Assembly (NCBI GenBank): GCA_933228675.1
Contig: OW121745.1
Span: 2,907,989 to 2,971,988, forward strand
From: Stomorhina lunata
Taxonomy: Eukaryota > Arthropoda > Insecta > Diptera > Rhiniidae
DNA: 64,000 bases
Direction: 5' to 3'
Under the pieces are notes generated by a model that was given only the letters and a program-made list of their open reading frames with translations, was not told the DNA's origin and ran no database searches. The translations under genes and the position numbers were made by a program. Of the stretch, positions 30,351 to 41,134 are shown in pieces. Each line of letters opens with the position of its first letter. Within the stretch, counting starts at the first letter, position 1.

Positions 30351-33300
30351 TTAATTAGGTGTCTCCAGTACAGGTTTCTTAAGCTGGGACTTATGGTATT
30401 TCCTTCCCTTGTTCGTGAAAAATGTTACCCGATTATCCTTGGAAACTTTATGTCGTTTATAAAGCGGCTTATGTTTAGGTTTAATTTGCTTGTCCCTTAT
30501 AAGGACATTTTGATTCTCTTCTAAGCTTATTGGAACCGATCTATTCCTATTTAACCGTTCATTCGTGGCTTTTTGATTCTTTTCAATAAGTCCCCGAATG
30601 TCTTGGTTTACCTGATCACGGAAGTTAACCAATTCTTGATAATTAAACCTTTCAGATCTATTAAAAAATATGTCGGAAGGTTTCTTTTTAATAACCGAAT
30701 GTATCGTGTTATTGTATCGATCTACAGCAAGGTAAATCTTGTCTTTTGGATTGAGGTTCTTTATTTCCATAGAAATGCAACGATAAATCTCTATTAGTGT
30801 TGAGTGAAATCTCTCCACCTGTCCATTAACCTCACTTTTCTGAGTAGGTGTTAGGTAAAACTCAATGTTAAGAGATCTAATAAAATTCAATATTGTAGGA
30901 GTTAGGAAGCCTCTTTCGTTATCCGACACTATTATACGTGGAACTGTAAAGTAATGAAGAACTTTAGCTAATTTACCTCTTAAGTGAATTGCAGAACGGT
31001 TCCTTATATGAAAAAGTTTTGCAAACTTTGAAAACTTATCAATGCAACTAATGAACTTAAAACCTTGAATTTCAAATATATCCACATGCAAAATTTCGCA
31101 AGGATACGTAGGGATAGGGGTTGGATGCAACTTTGGCTTAGTGGGTTGTCTCTCATACTTATTTAGCTTGCATATTTCGCAATTTTTGGTATAATTGTAA
31201 ATAAGGCTCCTCATATGAGGAAAGTAATACTTTTCCAAAATTTGTAAACCGTTTTCTTTAGGATTGCGATGAGCCCTCTTATGCTCATTTTCTATTATTT
31301 CACAAACTTTTTCTGGATTAGTGATATCCTCTACGACTCGTTGGGTGATTCTCAGTTTATATGACATGAAATGATTTAGGTATACCCTATTTAATAATGG
31401 AATGAAACATTCAGGGATTTTTATGCCGTTCACGCATCTTGGATTTAAACACTTTTTAAGCGTTTCTATCAACGATTGGGAAGAGATTTGGTCTAAGTTA
31501 GCATGATGTCTAGTAACTCCTGGATGTGGCTTTATACTACTGTGTAACTCTTTGCCCTGTCGTATTATAATTTGGTTCTTAAAAACGTTTATAGGAGCTT
31601 CCACGTGAGCAATTAAATCAGTGGAATCTTGTTGGGCACTATGCGCAGTACCGTCATCCCCCTCATTGGCCGTTATAGTTTCGGAATCACCTTCCGAGGC
31701 AGTAATTGTATTATCGCTAAGCAAAAAAACTTGATTAAGATTTGATCCTAATCTAGATAAAGCGTCAGCCACGACATTCGATTTTCCGGGTTTGTATATT
31801 AGTTCGTAATTGTATTCCTCAATCCTAGCTTTCCATCTCTTCAACTTAGCGTTGTGATTTTGATTTCCTAAAGCATAGGTAAGCGGTTGATGGTCAGTGA
31901 AGATTTTTACTTTTTTTGCACCGTAAAGGTAAGACCGTAAATTATCTAGGGCCCAAACAATGGCCAACATTTCTTTCTCAATGGTCGCATAATTTTCTTC
32001 AGCCGTTTTTAGCGAACGAGAAATGAATGCTATAGGCTTATCTGCACCTGCAGTATCCTGGGATAAAACTGCTCCAATAGCATAGTTGGAAGCATCAGTA
32101 GTCAAATTAAAAGGACGATCAAAATCTGGGAATGCCAAAACTTCGGATGACACTAATAAGATTTTCAATTCGTTGAAAGCCTCGAGTGCCTCCTCCGTTA
32201 GTGTAACAGGTATTTTCTTAGACCTATTAGCCTTTACCTGGGCGTTTTCGCCACGTGTTAGATTAGTCAAAGGTTTGGCAACCTTTGCATAGTCTCTGAT
32301 AAACTTTCTATAATAGGAAGTCATACCGAGAAAACTTTTTAAGTCCTTTAATGTGCTAGGCGGAGCTAGATTTTGTATAGCTTCAACTTTCTGAGGATCT
32401 GCTCGTATTCCGTCTTCTGAGACAATATATCCTAAAAAGGATACTTTTGTTTGGAGGAAGTGGGTTTTTTCTAGATTCACCTTAAGTTGAGATTCTAATA
32501 ATTTTTCAAATATGGTTTCTATATTCTTCAAATGGTCATCAACATCACAACCATAGACAATGATATCGTCTATATACACATAGCATATCTTCCCGATGTG
32601 TTCTTTTAATACATCGTCAATCATCCTTTGGAAAATAGACGGTGCATTTTTCAATCCAAAAGGCAGACGCAAAAATTCAAATTTTCCATTTAGGGTGGAA
32701 AAGGCCGTTTTGTGGATATCAGATTCTTTCATCGGAATTTGATGAAAACCAGAGGTCAAATCCAAAGTTGTAAAATATTTGGCCTTGCCTAAGCTCGCTA
32801 AAGTCGAATTGATATCCGGTATTGGATAAGTGTCAGAAATGGTAACTGAATTTAACCTTTTGAAGTCAATAACCATTCTATATTGTTTTTCCCCATTCGG
32901 CTTTGGCTTTTTGGGTACAACCCATATTGGAGAATTATAAGGGCTGCTTGAGGGTCTTATTATATTTTGGGTTAACAATTCCGAAATTTGCTCTTCTACA
33001 ATTGGGCGCATATTTGCAGGATAGGGATAGCTTTTGGTGTAGATAGCCTCATCGGTAGTAGTTTTAATTTCTGCTCTTATAGTGGTAGTGACCATTTTAC
33101 CTGCTTCAAGTGGACCAAATAATTCGCTGTATTTATCAATTAATTTTTTTATTTTAGGAACCACCTCTTGTGGGAGATCTTGGGATATAAAATTAATCTC
33201 CTGAGAAAATTTCTCATTGAGGGGCAGAACTGTGCCTGAATTAAGAGTCAATGTATTATTTTCTCTGTTGATAATAGCTCCTAAAGCTTTAAGGGTGTCG

Positions 33301-33773
33301 TCGCCTATAATACCATCAAACGTTCCGAGACCAGGAAGTATATAAAATGTTATATTATCTTTAATACCTATTGATTCAAAAAATTTTCCCTGTACCTTCT
33401 TATCAATTTCTAATGTTCCTCCAGCTGTTTTTATGGAAACCGGTTCTTTTAGCTGAGTGCCCGTGTCACATAAATGAGAAGACACGAAATTTTTGTTAGC
33501 ACCGGTGTCTATGAGGAATTTTAAGGGCACTCCAGTTTTAGTTACTATTTTTAAGTATGGAACACTGGAAGGGAGGCCTGTCTCTATAAAATCTGGTTCA
33601 TTGGCTAAAAAATCAAAAGTATCTACGAATTCGGTTCGAGAAGCTGGTTGAGGGCAAGGTTGAACAAGGTTGAGCTTCATCTCCCTAATATTAGCTTCCA
33701 AGGCTTTCACCTGAGCCAGAGTCGCATTGAGAGCTCCAGTCATTTCGAGGACTTGTTTTTGTAAAGCTTCCAT
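30351..33773 (-). CDS. pol: Gypsy-C Pol: protease, RT, RNase H, integrase
   Basis: An unbroken 1140-codon frame. Residues 1-35 form a short coiled-coil-like segment (LQKQVLEMTGALNATL). Protease LIDTGANKNFV has DTGA at 89-92. RT: YNSPIWVVPKKP, TLDLTSGFHQI, PFGLKNAPSIFQRM, YIDD at 400-403. RNase H: TTDASNYAIGAVL and TIEKEMLAIVWAL. Integrase: HHCC ending NCEICKLNKYER, then VDIFE, SDNERGF and NGQVERFHSTLIE. The ATG at 33773 is the first in frame. Gag is missing upstream, so a fusion or frameshift entry cannot be tested. Confidence 0.93.
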   Translation of the reverse strand: MEALQKQVLEMTGALNATLAQVKALEANIREMKLNLVQPCPQPASRTEFVDTFDFLANEPDFIETGLPSSVPYLKIVTKTGVPLKFLIDTGANKNFVSSHLCDTGTQLKEPVSIKTAGGTLEIDKKVQGKFFESIGIKDNITFYILPGLGTFDGIIGDDTLKALGAIINRENNTLTLNSGTVLPLNEKFSQEINFISQDLPQEVVPKIKKLIDKYSELFGPLEAGKMVTTTIRAEIKTTTDEAIYTKSYPYPANMRPIVEEQISELLTQNIIRPSSSPYNSPIWVVPKKPKPNGEKQYRMVIDFKRLNSVTISDTYPIPDINSTLASLGKAKYFTTLDLTSGFHQIPMKESDIHKTAFSTLNGKFEFLRLPFGLKNAPSIFQRMIDDVLKEHIGKICYVYIDDIIVYGCDVDDHLKNIETIFEKLLESQLKVNLEKTHFLQTKVSFLGYIVSEDGIRADPQKVEAIQNLAPPSTLKDLKSFLGMTSYYRKFIRDYAKVAKPLTNLTRGENAQVKANRSKKIPVTLTEEALEAFNELKILLVSSEVLAFPDFDRPFNLTTDASNYAIGAVLSQDTAGADKPIAFISRSLKTAEENYATIEKEMLAIVWALDNLRSYLYGAKKVKIFTDHQPLTYALGNQNHNAKLKRWKARIEEYNYELIYKPGKSNVVADALSRLGSNLNQVFLLSDNTITASEGDSETITANEGDDGTAHSAQQDSTDLIAHVEAPINVFKNQIIIRQGKELHSSIKPHPGVTRHHANLDQISSQSLIETLKKCLNPRCVNGIKIPECFIPLLNRVYLNHFMSYKLRITQRVVEDITNPEKVCEIIENEHKRAHRNPKENGLQILEKYYFPHMRSLIYNYTKNCEICKLNKYERQPTKPKLHPTPIPTYPCEILHVDIFEIQGFKFISCIDKFSKFAKLFHIRNRSAIHLRGKLAKVLHYFTVPRIIVSDNERGFLTPTILNFIRSLNIEFYLTPTQKSEVNGQVERFHSTLIEIYRCISMEIKNLNPKDKIYLAVDRYNNTIHSVIKKKPSDIFFNRSERFNYQELVNFRDQVNQDIRGLIEKNQKATNERLNRNRSVPISLEENQNVLIRDKQIKPKHKPLYKRHKVSKDNRVTFFTNKGRKYHKSQLKKPVLETPN

Positions 33774-34802
33774 TATTAGATTTTTATATTCCTAACTTTT
33801 TGGACACTTCCGTAAAAAGTTTTTCAAAGGAAATATAAAATAGGAACAGATTAGTATCTAAACAAAATTTCGTAAAGTTTATAATAAAATAGAATTTAAA
33901 TAATTAAGCTTTAATACGAGCACAAGGAACGAATAACACTTTTAAACAAAGAAAGGAATGGTTAAAGGTGTCTACCTGAACATCAGATATGGTGGAAAGT
34001 TTTGAAAAGAAATTGGTTTCTAAAATGAGATAAAAAATATTTTTTATAGTTTTAGTAATTATTTTTTTTTTTTTTTAACTAAACTTGGCTCGTGATAAAA
34101 GGTTGAGATTAACAAGAATATATTTTTTTACTCAGTTTTTATTTAGTGGGAAGGTTATATATGTTGCCGTTGCATAGAAGAATCCTTCCTGCTTTGTCGT
34201 TAAATAATTTCTTAAATCTAAATTTCATTGTTACTTTAATTAATATTTTTGCAATTTTTTAAATATTGTAAATTCGTATTTTCGTATCTTACGATTTTAT
34301 TATATATTTTTGCGTTGTATTATTTTCGTTTCTTATATAATTTGAAATACTTTAGTATTTCAAGATATTTTCATATATTTCATATCCTGCAATAATTTAT
34401 AATTTGCAGTATTTTTTACATTTTAAGATCTTCTTTCTTAGAGGTATTTTCATATTTTCATCTCTTTCGTATTTAAATTTTTTTGTATATTTCTGTATTT
34501 TCATATTTTTATATATTAAATCCCTTGAGTGGAAGATTTTCCTTCCATTCTCCAAGGGTTTATCTTATAAATTATACGGTGCTGTTCATTATATTACTTT
34601 ATATTATTTTATTATTTTTTTTTATAATCCCTTGAGTGGAGGATCGCGTCATCCTTTTTCGAACGGCGTTCGCCGACGTACTAAGGCACGATTTGTCTCA
34701 CCCTGTGAATTTACCAACTTTGATCCTTAATTACCGGGCAAAAGGCGAGGTCTAATTCCCATTTAGTAGTGCAGGTTCTTATGTTGACTACAACTTACAG
34801 GA
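33774..34802 (-). other. Gypsy-C region upstream of pol (gag absent)
   Basis: About 1 kb of AT-rich sequence with no gag-like frame on either strand. ATCCCTTGAGTGGA is directly repeated at 34518 and 34627. 34640-34800 is more GC-rich (a small inverted repeat GAACGGCGTTC near 34660) and ends at the Tc1-2 fragment (34803). It could be leader sequence, or foreign DNA that replaced gag and the 5' LTR. Confidence 0.55.
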
Positions 34803-35022
34803 TGTCCAGACCTCAATCCCATAGAACATTTATGGGAAATTTTGGAGAGAAATGTGCGAAAATCCGGAACAAAGTACAGCTAAAACAGGTTCTTTTGGAG
34901 GAATGGAACAAAATAAGTGCCGAAACAACAATCGGTTGAAAGCTGTATTGTTTATGTAAATAAATTTTTTTTCAAAAAAACTTAAAAACATATTGATGTG
35001 TCCTTAGTTTTGCGGTTCACTG
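34803..35022 (+). repeat. Second copy of the Tc1-2 3' end
   Basis: 34803-34996 repeats 27977-28194 with a 25-bp deletion between short AATCG repeats, then continues to the right inverted repeat and TA at 35023. The rest of the first copy is missing after 28194. Confidence 0.87.
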
Positions 35023-35044
35023 TATACATATATATACATATATA

Positions 35045-35802
35045 TATCTTTAAGTAGAAAGAACGTAGAAGGTATATAAATCATCGAAGGTATATAAATT
35101 ACTCGGCTCATTAATAGAGCCGACCCACATCTCTAACATCCACTCGCTGAGCATCTCACCTCGCATGCGGTTCCGATGTTCGGAAGTATTTCCGGACATC
35201 TTAGAGGACCACATAGGAGAAGATGCATTGGCTTCAAGACCTATTATAATCGGAATGCTACTCTCCTGGAGTAGCACTGTATCCATATACCTTAGATAAG
35301 GTTCTAAAGGAGCGCCAAACCTACTATAGATACTAGCCAACAGTATCCTCCCGAAACCCCCTTCTACAGAAATGCAGACCCCCATTGACTTGAACTAATA
35401 ACCGTACTGTTAACGTCATAGTCATCAACAACAATTGCAGAGCCTCCCAAAAGGTCCGTAAACACTCGTATACCCCCCGGCAAACCTCTTACACCGCCAT
35501 GTCTGAAACATGGCTCCTGCAGTAACGCAAAAGGAGCTAACTTAATCTTCACGTTCCGACATGAAGTCGTCAGGATATATCTCCTTGTGAACCCGCTGTT
35601 AAAGTCACTATCTTTCACAAAATTTACTGTCCCTGTAACACTCTTTATTGTTTTTAATGTCCAGCGGAGCACCAGTCCACAAGAGTCTCAAAAACAATAA
35701 CAATTGCACAACACTTTAAATAACGCAACGATAATAATCTATATTTAAAATATTTTTTGCTCGACTTCCGCATACGTCTTATTACTTCAACTGTTAAACA
35801 CC
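35045..35802 (-). mobile_element. RX-5: internally deleted R1-like copy
   Basis: The 5' UTR (35802 to about 35590) is joined directly to the ORF2 endonuclease (ALLQEPCFRHGG, RGLPGGIRVF, IIGLEANASSPMW) down to 35050. Nearly all of ORF1 is gone; only a few codons around 35560-35590 remain. The left end has a short duplication GAAGGTATATAAAT (35068 and 35085). The 5' end abuts the RX-6 3' tail at 35803. Confidence 0.82.
35050..35672 (-). pseudogene. RX-5 ORF2 endonuclease remnant
   Basis: Two overlapping frames, 35672-35364 and 35385-35050, together covering the endonuclease from LLQEPCFRHGG to NEPSNLYTF. One base is lost near 35375 (SSQWG). One active-site residue differs: LEANASS where the other copies have LDANASS. 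That would change a metal-binding Asp. Confidence 0.75.
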
Positions 35803-36719
35803 GGTAGATGGGGACAGCTTATACTTCAGATTAACGTGGGTAATTGATATGTTAGCCTTACTCCACGGTGGTCTAAGCACCGGGTGAATATTTAAGTGTT
35901 TACCAACACCCCCTTACTTAGAAAATTGTCATGCATGGCAAATATGACATGCATGACACTTTGACTTTCAAGAGTACCAATTCGAAATCATGTTATTTGG
36001 ACATGATTTCCCCCTTGGTTAGGAGCGGAGACCATCTAAACTCCTGCCGGTTTATGGGTACGGCACCCGGCTGCAATGCAACTCCACTTTCGAATGAACG
36101 ATACAGGCAATATATCGCACATTCTACCCGCTTTGGGGCCAACACTAACAGTCAGGCTGGAGATAGTATCCAGGGGCTTTCTGACTCCCGCGGTACCAGA
36201 CAATCTCCGGTGATACTCGTAGCCCTAAAACGACTACTAACAGTTGAGCCCCAAACGGCCCAGGGACTTCTGCCCTAAACCCCCAAAATACCAAATGACA
36301 CCCCTAAATGCCAACAAAACAAACATTAAACAAAAGAAAAAAACAAAAATAAAACAACAATTGACAAACACAACAGTAAACAGTCCTCACGGATGACTTA
36401 ATGTCCGCACCAACGGCACCAGCATTAACATGAACGAACGAATGACAAGACATTAACAAGTCTTCCTCACGGAAGAGCAGTAGGCCACAAAAATGACACC
36501 AGCAAAACATAAATGTTCAACACAAACAGCAGAACAACATATCGTAAATACAACAAAAAATAGAAACCAGTTCAGCGAAAGGTGAGATAATTGAAAATGG
36601 AAGGGACGATGGCAGCAGCAACAGCAGCTGCCAGCAGCCATATCCATATCCGCTAGCCCGGATCAGCCAAATGTCAGCAGAAAGCACCATTACTAATGGA
36701 TGCGTTTAAATTGCTTCTA
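35803..36719 (-). other. RX-6 3' UTR
   Basis: Shares the conserved core with RX-4 and RX-7 (35880-36290) and the terminal GTCCCCATCTACC. The stretch between the core and the RT stop (36300-36715) is A-rich and less alike. Confidence 0.72.
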
Positions 36720-37810
36720 CTAGCGTCCTAACCTTCTCCTATTGAATACGCATCTAGCGTATTCACCCAGCCTAGCAAAGGTCCGACTGTCCTCTAAAGC
36801 CCTACTAAAGTCCCAGTCAGTCTCCCCAGTCCGATAAACACCCATCCTATCTAAATCCCTAATGTCATCGTAAAGTGGGCAATCAGTCAGTATATGCCGC
36901 ACGTCCTCTAGTCCCCACCCGCACCCACAGTTCGAAGTGTCAGACAAACCTCTCTTATGCAGGAATGCATTAAGAGAGCCATGTCCCGTCAGTAAAAAGC
37001 CCAAACTCAAACCGAAGCTAAAGTCTGGGTGTTCCCGTACAAAAGTCACGTCCCGTATGAAATCATACGTTACCCTACCCTTGTCACTCTTAGTCCATCT
37101 TGTCCTCCACCTAGAAATATCAGACTCCCTGATGAGCTCGCAATTAACGACTCTATCACCAACCAAATCTCCAGCAGAAATCCAATCATGTTCAAGAAGT
37201 TTTAGCCCTTTCTTGACTTTGAAAGTGATAGCACGATGCATCACTTCTAAATCAAGAGGAACTACACCTAGCAGAACCTGAATTGCATCAGTCGAAACCG
37301 TTCGACACACAGGCATACAACCTAGCAACGCAATCCTTTGTATAGATAAGACCTTGTCTCTGCCATTAGCACGCAATACCACTTCGTACCACACAGAGGC
37401 ACCAAATGCCGCACAAGCGACAAATAGCCCCTCATATATGATACGGGTGACACGTCTGCTAAGGCCCCAGTCACTTCTAAGGATTCGCCTAACACCAGCT
37501 ACAACAACTGACAGCTTATCCCTCAAATAAGAGAGATGAACTAAAAAGTTCATCCTTACACCCATCATTATTCCCAAATATTTGACCTTGGACACATATC
37601 TGAGACTAACGCCGCCAGATCGAATGAGCGGGTGACGATTCCGCTATAAGCTACCCTTGAGCAGCATTATCACGGTCTTGTCCATCGCAACCTCCACACC
37701 AACACGATTGTCCCACTCACATACGTAGCGCATAACTTCCTCACCCTTAGCTTCAATGTCAGCACGAGACTGAGCTTCCACAAGGATAAGCAAATCATCC
37801 GCTCCTCCAA
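36720..37810 (-). pseudogene. RX-6 reverse transcriptase, YADD region to C-terminus
   Basis: Long open frame 37595-36720 (291 codons): KVKYLGIMMGVRM, RILRSDWGLSRRVTRIIYEGL, LSLGFLLTGHGSLNAFLHKRGL, then the Cys/His motif CGCGWGLEDVRHILTDC and end FNRRRLGR. Upstream, 37810-37600 encodes the ADDLLILVEAQSR and GVEVAMDKT region and a stop near 37645. The Cys/His motif after RT is a hallmark of R1-clade ORF2. Confidence 0.82.
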
Positions 37811-38345
37811 ATAGCTAGTTCCCGAAACCCCACTGCATCTAACCTACACGGAACACTAGACCAGGATAAGTAATCAAAGGCACCCTTAAAGTTTACAAAA
37901 ATGCCTAGCACATATTTGGCAGTTGACTCACCAACACGACATCTTCAACAGACTTGCCTTCCTAAAAGCCAAACTGAAACTCAACAGCCCCCTGACTGGT
38001 GCACTCCTTAAGCCGAAACACCATAATTCTCTCCAGTACTTTTCCAAGTACCGGAAGAAGGCTGATGCCCCTATAAGAGCGAGGATTACTCCTTACTTTA
38101 TCATGAGACTTAAGGAGCATAACAACCCGAGCACACTTCCAAACCTCAGGAAAGTAGCCCTCACTAATGCACTTCCCAAAGATTGACTCCAGGTATTCCG
38201 GTACGGCCTTCCAGATGCTTTTACACATCTCTCCAGTCATACCATCAATACCAGGAGACTTTCTGCTTTTGACTCGATAAATGCAATCCATCACTTCGAC
38301 TCTCTCCAAGGCTGGGGGCTCAACTGTATCCAAACCGTAACCCAA
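37811..38345 (-). pseudogene. RX-6 reverse transcriptase, N-terminal blocks
   Basis: VKSRKSPGIDGMTGEMCKSI, FGKCISEGYFPEVWKCARVV, SYRGISLLPVLGKVLERI: RT blocks 1-2 of non-LTR elements. The frame stops at 37962. 37811-37961 holds block 3 material (VDFKGAF-type, read in other frames) with a deletion before YADD. Confidence 0.8.
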
Positions 38346-39063
38346 GGATCATCCCTATAGTCCTGTACAAAACTCCTCCACTGGTCCCCTTTAACCCGAA
38401 CAAACCTGTCCTTGTATATCTTAAGGCCAATAAAATACTCAGCTTTGCGTGGGTTCAAATCATCTGAGGCAGATGTCCTAGCCCATTGTAAACGTTTCCT
38501 CAGGCGTCGAAACTCCTGCCTCATCTGATTCAACTCGTAAGTCCACCATTTAAGACGACGCAACTTCACACTACGACGAGTGCCAAGTAAATCGTCATTA
38601 ATGGTGCACATCCACTGATCTATTTTACTGACCTGGTTATCTATCGTCAGTACCCTAAAGTCAGCTAATGGTACCTCTGAAGCCACCTCCCTAAACCTGT
38701 CTGTGTACAGGTCCCAGTTAATGTCACGATCCTTCCAAACCCTGTATCGTTTAATCTCCCCAGTACTCAGTCGTCCATTAGAAACCACAATCTCAATAAG
38801 ATTGTGACCGCTTACCCCCCAGTCACTACACACCCTCCACCTGTATAATTCTCGTAAGAAGAAGCATTGCTGCCCATCTTAGAGAACCATACACGAAAGC
38901 ATGCATTTGCGTCTAGGCCTAGGATTACTGGAATACTACTCGCTAGTAGTAGTACCGAATCCATGTAACTTAAGTACGGCTCAAGGTCCTGCCCATACCT
39001 ACAATAGATGATAGCCAGAAAATCTTCCCAAACCGCCCTTCTGCAGATATGCAGACCCCCCAC
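38291..39063 (-). pseudogene. RX-6 ORF2 endonuclease and linker
   Basis: 39063-38812 has YCRYGQDLEPYLSYMDSVLLLASS and ILGLDANACFRVWFSKM. 38833-38291 has DWGVSGHNLIEIV, LTIDNQVSKIDQW, LKWWTYELNQMRQEFRRLRKRL and DDPWV. The N-terminal endonuclease motif (LNCQG...) is removed by the deletion at about 39070. GVSGHN replaces the usual GVSDHN, a change in the catalytic SDH motif. Confidence 0.78.
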
Positions 39064-39073
39064 TGACTACTAC

Positions 39074-40073
39074 TCACTCAAAGCATCTATAGCAGCTGGG
39101 AATAGCATCCTGGGCTCGTAAAGCAAAACTAAACCACTTAATGTAGCACCGGCCACTGTCCAGCAAATTCTGCATGACCTCGCTACTACCCTCCAGCACA
39201 ATATTTACAGCAGTACCAGCCGGTTTCCATGGTCCAGTTACCAGACGCACCTTTTTACGGAAATCCTCAGGAGACATCGTACTCTTAAAGTTCCACGAGT
39301 ACAGCTCCTCCATAAACTCGTCCGGAGTAATCTCCGGGTGCACTCTCTGCACCATTACTTTCGGCCCAAGCTTGTCAATAGCTGACACCTCAAGCTCTAC
39401 CTCGCTAAACTTGGCATTCGTCGCCAGCTTCTCTCGTTCTGCCACTGATGCTGTTCTTATTACCGCTCCTCCGGACTTAATAGGCCGCATTTCATGTACC
39501 CGCACTTCTAGTGTCGGGTCAACCTCCGTCACAACCTTCTCCATCTCACAATCGACCAGGTCTCTACCGGCCTGGGAACAGCCAGCACCGGAAGAGCTGA
39601 AGGCGACGGCACCTTGACAGGTCTTTCAGCAGCTGGCATCATGCCGACGGTAGGCGGCATCATAGGCGGTGGCATGGACACCCCGTTTACTTCATTTCCT
39701 TCAACAGGAGGCAAGATCGGCGCCTTGGATGCCAATTTGCCCCTAACTTCTCATACACCTCCAGCTTTCCCTTCAATTTTTTGTTCTCCGCTACCAAGTT
39801 CATTATAATCTCCTCGTAACGGCTTGTAGTCTCCAAAACCGTCCGAGAAAAATGCGATGGTACCTCATCCACCATAACCACATCAAGCATTTTGGCAGCC
39901 ATACTCTTCATGTAACCTAAGACCGTCTTAGGCTTATCGTCACTCAGCTTAAAATTAAAACCGAAACCAGCTGCAACTGCAGCTGAAACGCCAGAATTAG
40001 CAGCAACTTCGGCATCGTCTCCCTCAATAGAACTAATAATCGACTCACTAGAGGTTTCTTCCATCTCCTTCAC
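39074..40073 (-). pseudogene. RX-6 ORF1
   Basis: Three overlapping frames: 40073-39687 (acidic Ser-rich start, helical RYEEIIMNLVAENKKLKGKLEVYEKL), 39735-39529 (Pro-rich) and 39544-39074 (VRVHEMRPIKSGGAVIRTAS, ITPDEFMEELYSWNFKSTM, CYRC). The helix resembles a coiled coil for ORF1 self-association. Only the first half-knuckle remains before the deletion. Confidence 0.78.
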
Positions 40074-40540
40074 CTTAGACTTCTTTTCTTCGGTTTCATC
40101 CTAATCCGTAGCTCTCGGATACCAAACAACTTCGTGTTTCCTCTCCATTTTCTCCTCAACTACGGTGTCGCAAGTCGTCGTCGCTTTACTTCTGTTGCTA
40201 CTCATAGTAACAACAGCTAAACAGCGATTTTACTGTTGTCAACACTCAACAAAATAGGGTGTTTCAGCAAAACTCACCAAAAACAGGATAACTCGAATAA
40301 AATTAATGTAGCCGAGACATAAACCACTTAGCAATTACACAGGGTGACTCAAAATTATAAATATTTCTGGTATCCTTTCACCGATCTTAAAGATTTTTAC
40401 ATCCACGTGTAGATACCACTTTAACGCACAAAATGATATCTTATCACACTTTTCGCACTTTATTTACGCTTTTAAATCACGATTCATCCGCACTGATATT
40501 AAACACAACTATTCACTTACAATGTTGACAACTGAATGAG
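40074..40540 (-). other. RX-6 5' UTR
   Basis: 467 bp without a frame. The 5' terminal bases (CCTCATTCAGTTGTCAAC on the minus strand) meet the RX-7 tail GTAGATGGGGACAG at 40541. Confidence 0.65.
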
Positions 40541-41130
40541 GTAGATGGGGACAGATTTGAATTTGATTAATGTAAGTACCTGCCATGACGGCTTTACCTT
40601 ACAGTGAACAAATCACGAAGTGGATATTTTAAGTGTTTACCAACACCCCCTTACTTAAAAAATTGTCATGCATGTTATATGTGACATTTCAGAGTACCAA
40701 TTCGGAAACATGTTGTTTGGACATGATTCCCCCCTTGGTTAGGAGCGGAGAACTATCTAAACTCCTGCCGGTCTATGGGTACGGCACCCGGCTGCAATGC
40801 AACTCCACATTCGAATGAACGATACAGGCAATGTATCGCCCACTCTACCCGCTTTGGGTAATAAACCACAGCCCCCGCGATGCTCCACAAAAGGGCCAAC
40901 AACCACTAGTCAGGCTGGAGGTAATATCCAGAGGCTTCCTGACTCCCGCGGTACCAGACAATCTCCGGTGGGATTCGTAGTCCAAAAAATTGGAACTACT
41001 AACAGTTGAGCCCCAAACGGCCCAGGGACTGCTGCCCTAACCCCCAGTAAGCCCTACTAGGCACATACACAAACAAGACAACACAAAACAAGGCGGATAA
41101 ACTGACTAGCTGGAGTCAGTCGCAACAGAC
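40541..41130 (-). other. RX-7 3' UTR
   Basis: Nearly the same as the RX-4 3' UTR over 40541-41060, including the GC-rich core, and ending in GTCCCCATCTACC. Confidence 0.75.
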
Positions 41131-41134
41131 ACCG

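Larger units (their letters stand above)
28195..34802 (-). mobile_element. Gypsy-C: errantivirus-like element without gag or 5' LTR
   Basis: Minus strand. The 3' LTR (28195-28561) starts AGTTAACACC and ends ATTAACT, preceded by the purine tract CGGGAAGG. It carries an intact env (30041-28593) and an intact pol (33773-30351). Upstream of pol, 33774-34802 has no gag frame, no recognisable primer site and no second LTR. It sits inside Tc1-2, but its flanks repeat about 200 bp of Tc1-2 rather than 4-5 bp. Confidence 0.87.
26964..35022 (+). mobile_element. Tc1-2: Tc1-like transposon split by Gypsy-C
   Basis: The left end CAGTGTGCCGCAAAACTAAGGA (26964) pairs with the right end, read inverted, CAGTGAACCGCAAAACTAAGGA (34997-35022), about 24/26 identical, each next to TA. 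A second copy of the motif at 27167 gives an IR/DR structure. Body 26964-28194, then Gypsy-C, then 34803-35022. The right piece repeats 27977-28194, so about 200 bp occurs on both sides. Confidence 0.88.
35803..40540 (-). mobile_element. RX-6: near-complete R1-like element (4.7 kb)
   Basis: The longest RX copy: 5' UTR 40540-40074, ORF1 40073-39074, ORF2 endonuclease and linker 39063-38291, RT 38345-36720, 3' UTR to 35803. A deletion joins the first ORF1 knuckle (CYRC) to the endonuclease at 39064-39074, so the rest of the knuckles and the ORF2 start are gone. Its 3' end meets the RX-5 5' end and its 5' end meets the RX-7 3' end. Confidence 0.87.

Noticed and set aside
34404..34730. A 108-codon frame upstream of Gypsy-C pol
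   Set aside because: Phe/Tyr/Ile-rich translation of AT-rich DNA, on the strand opposite to the element, with no recognisable domain.
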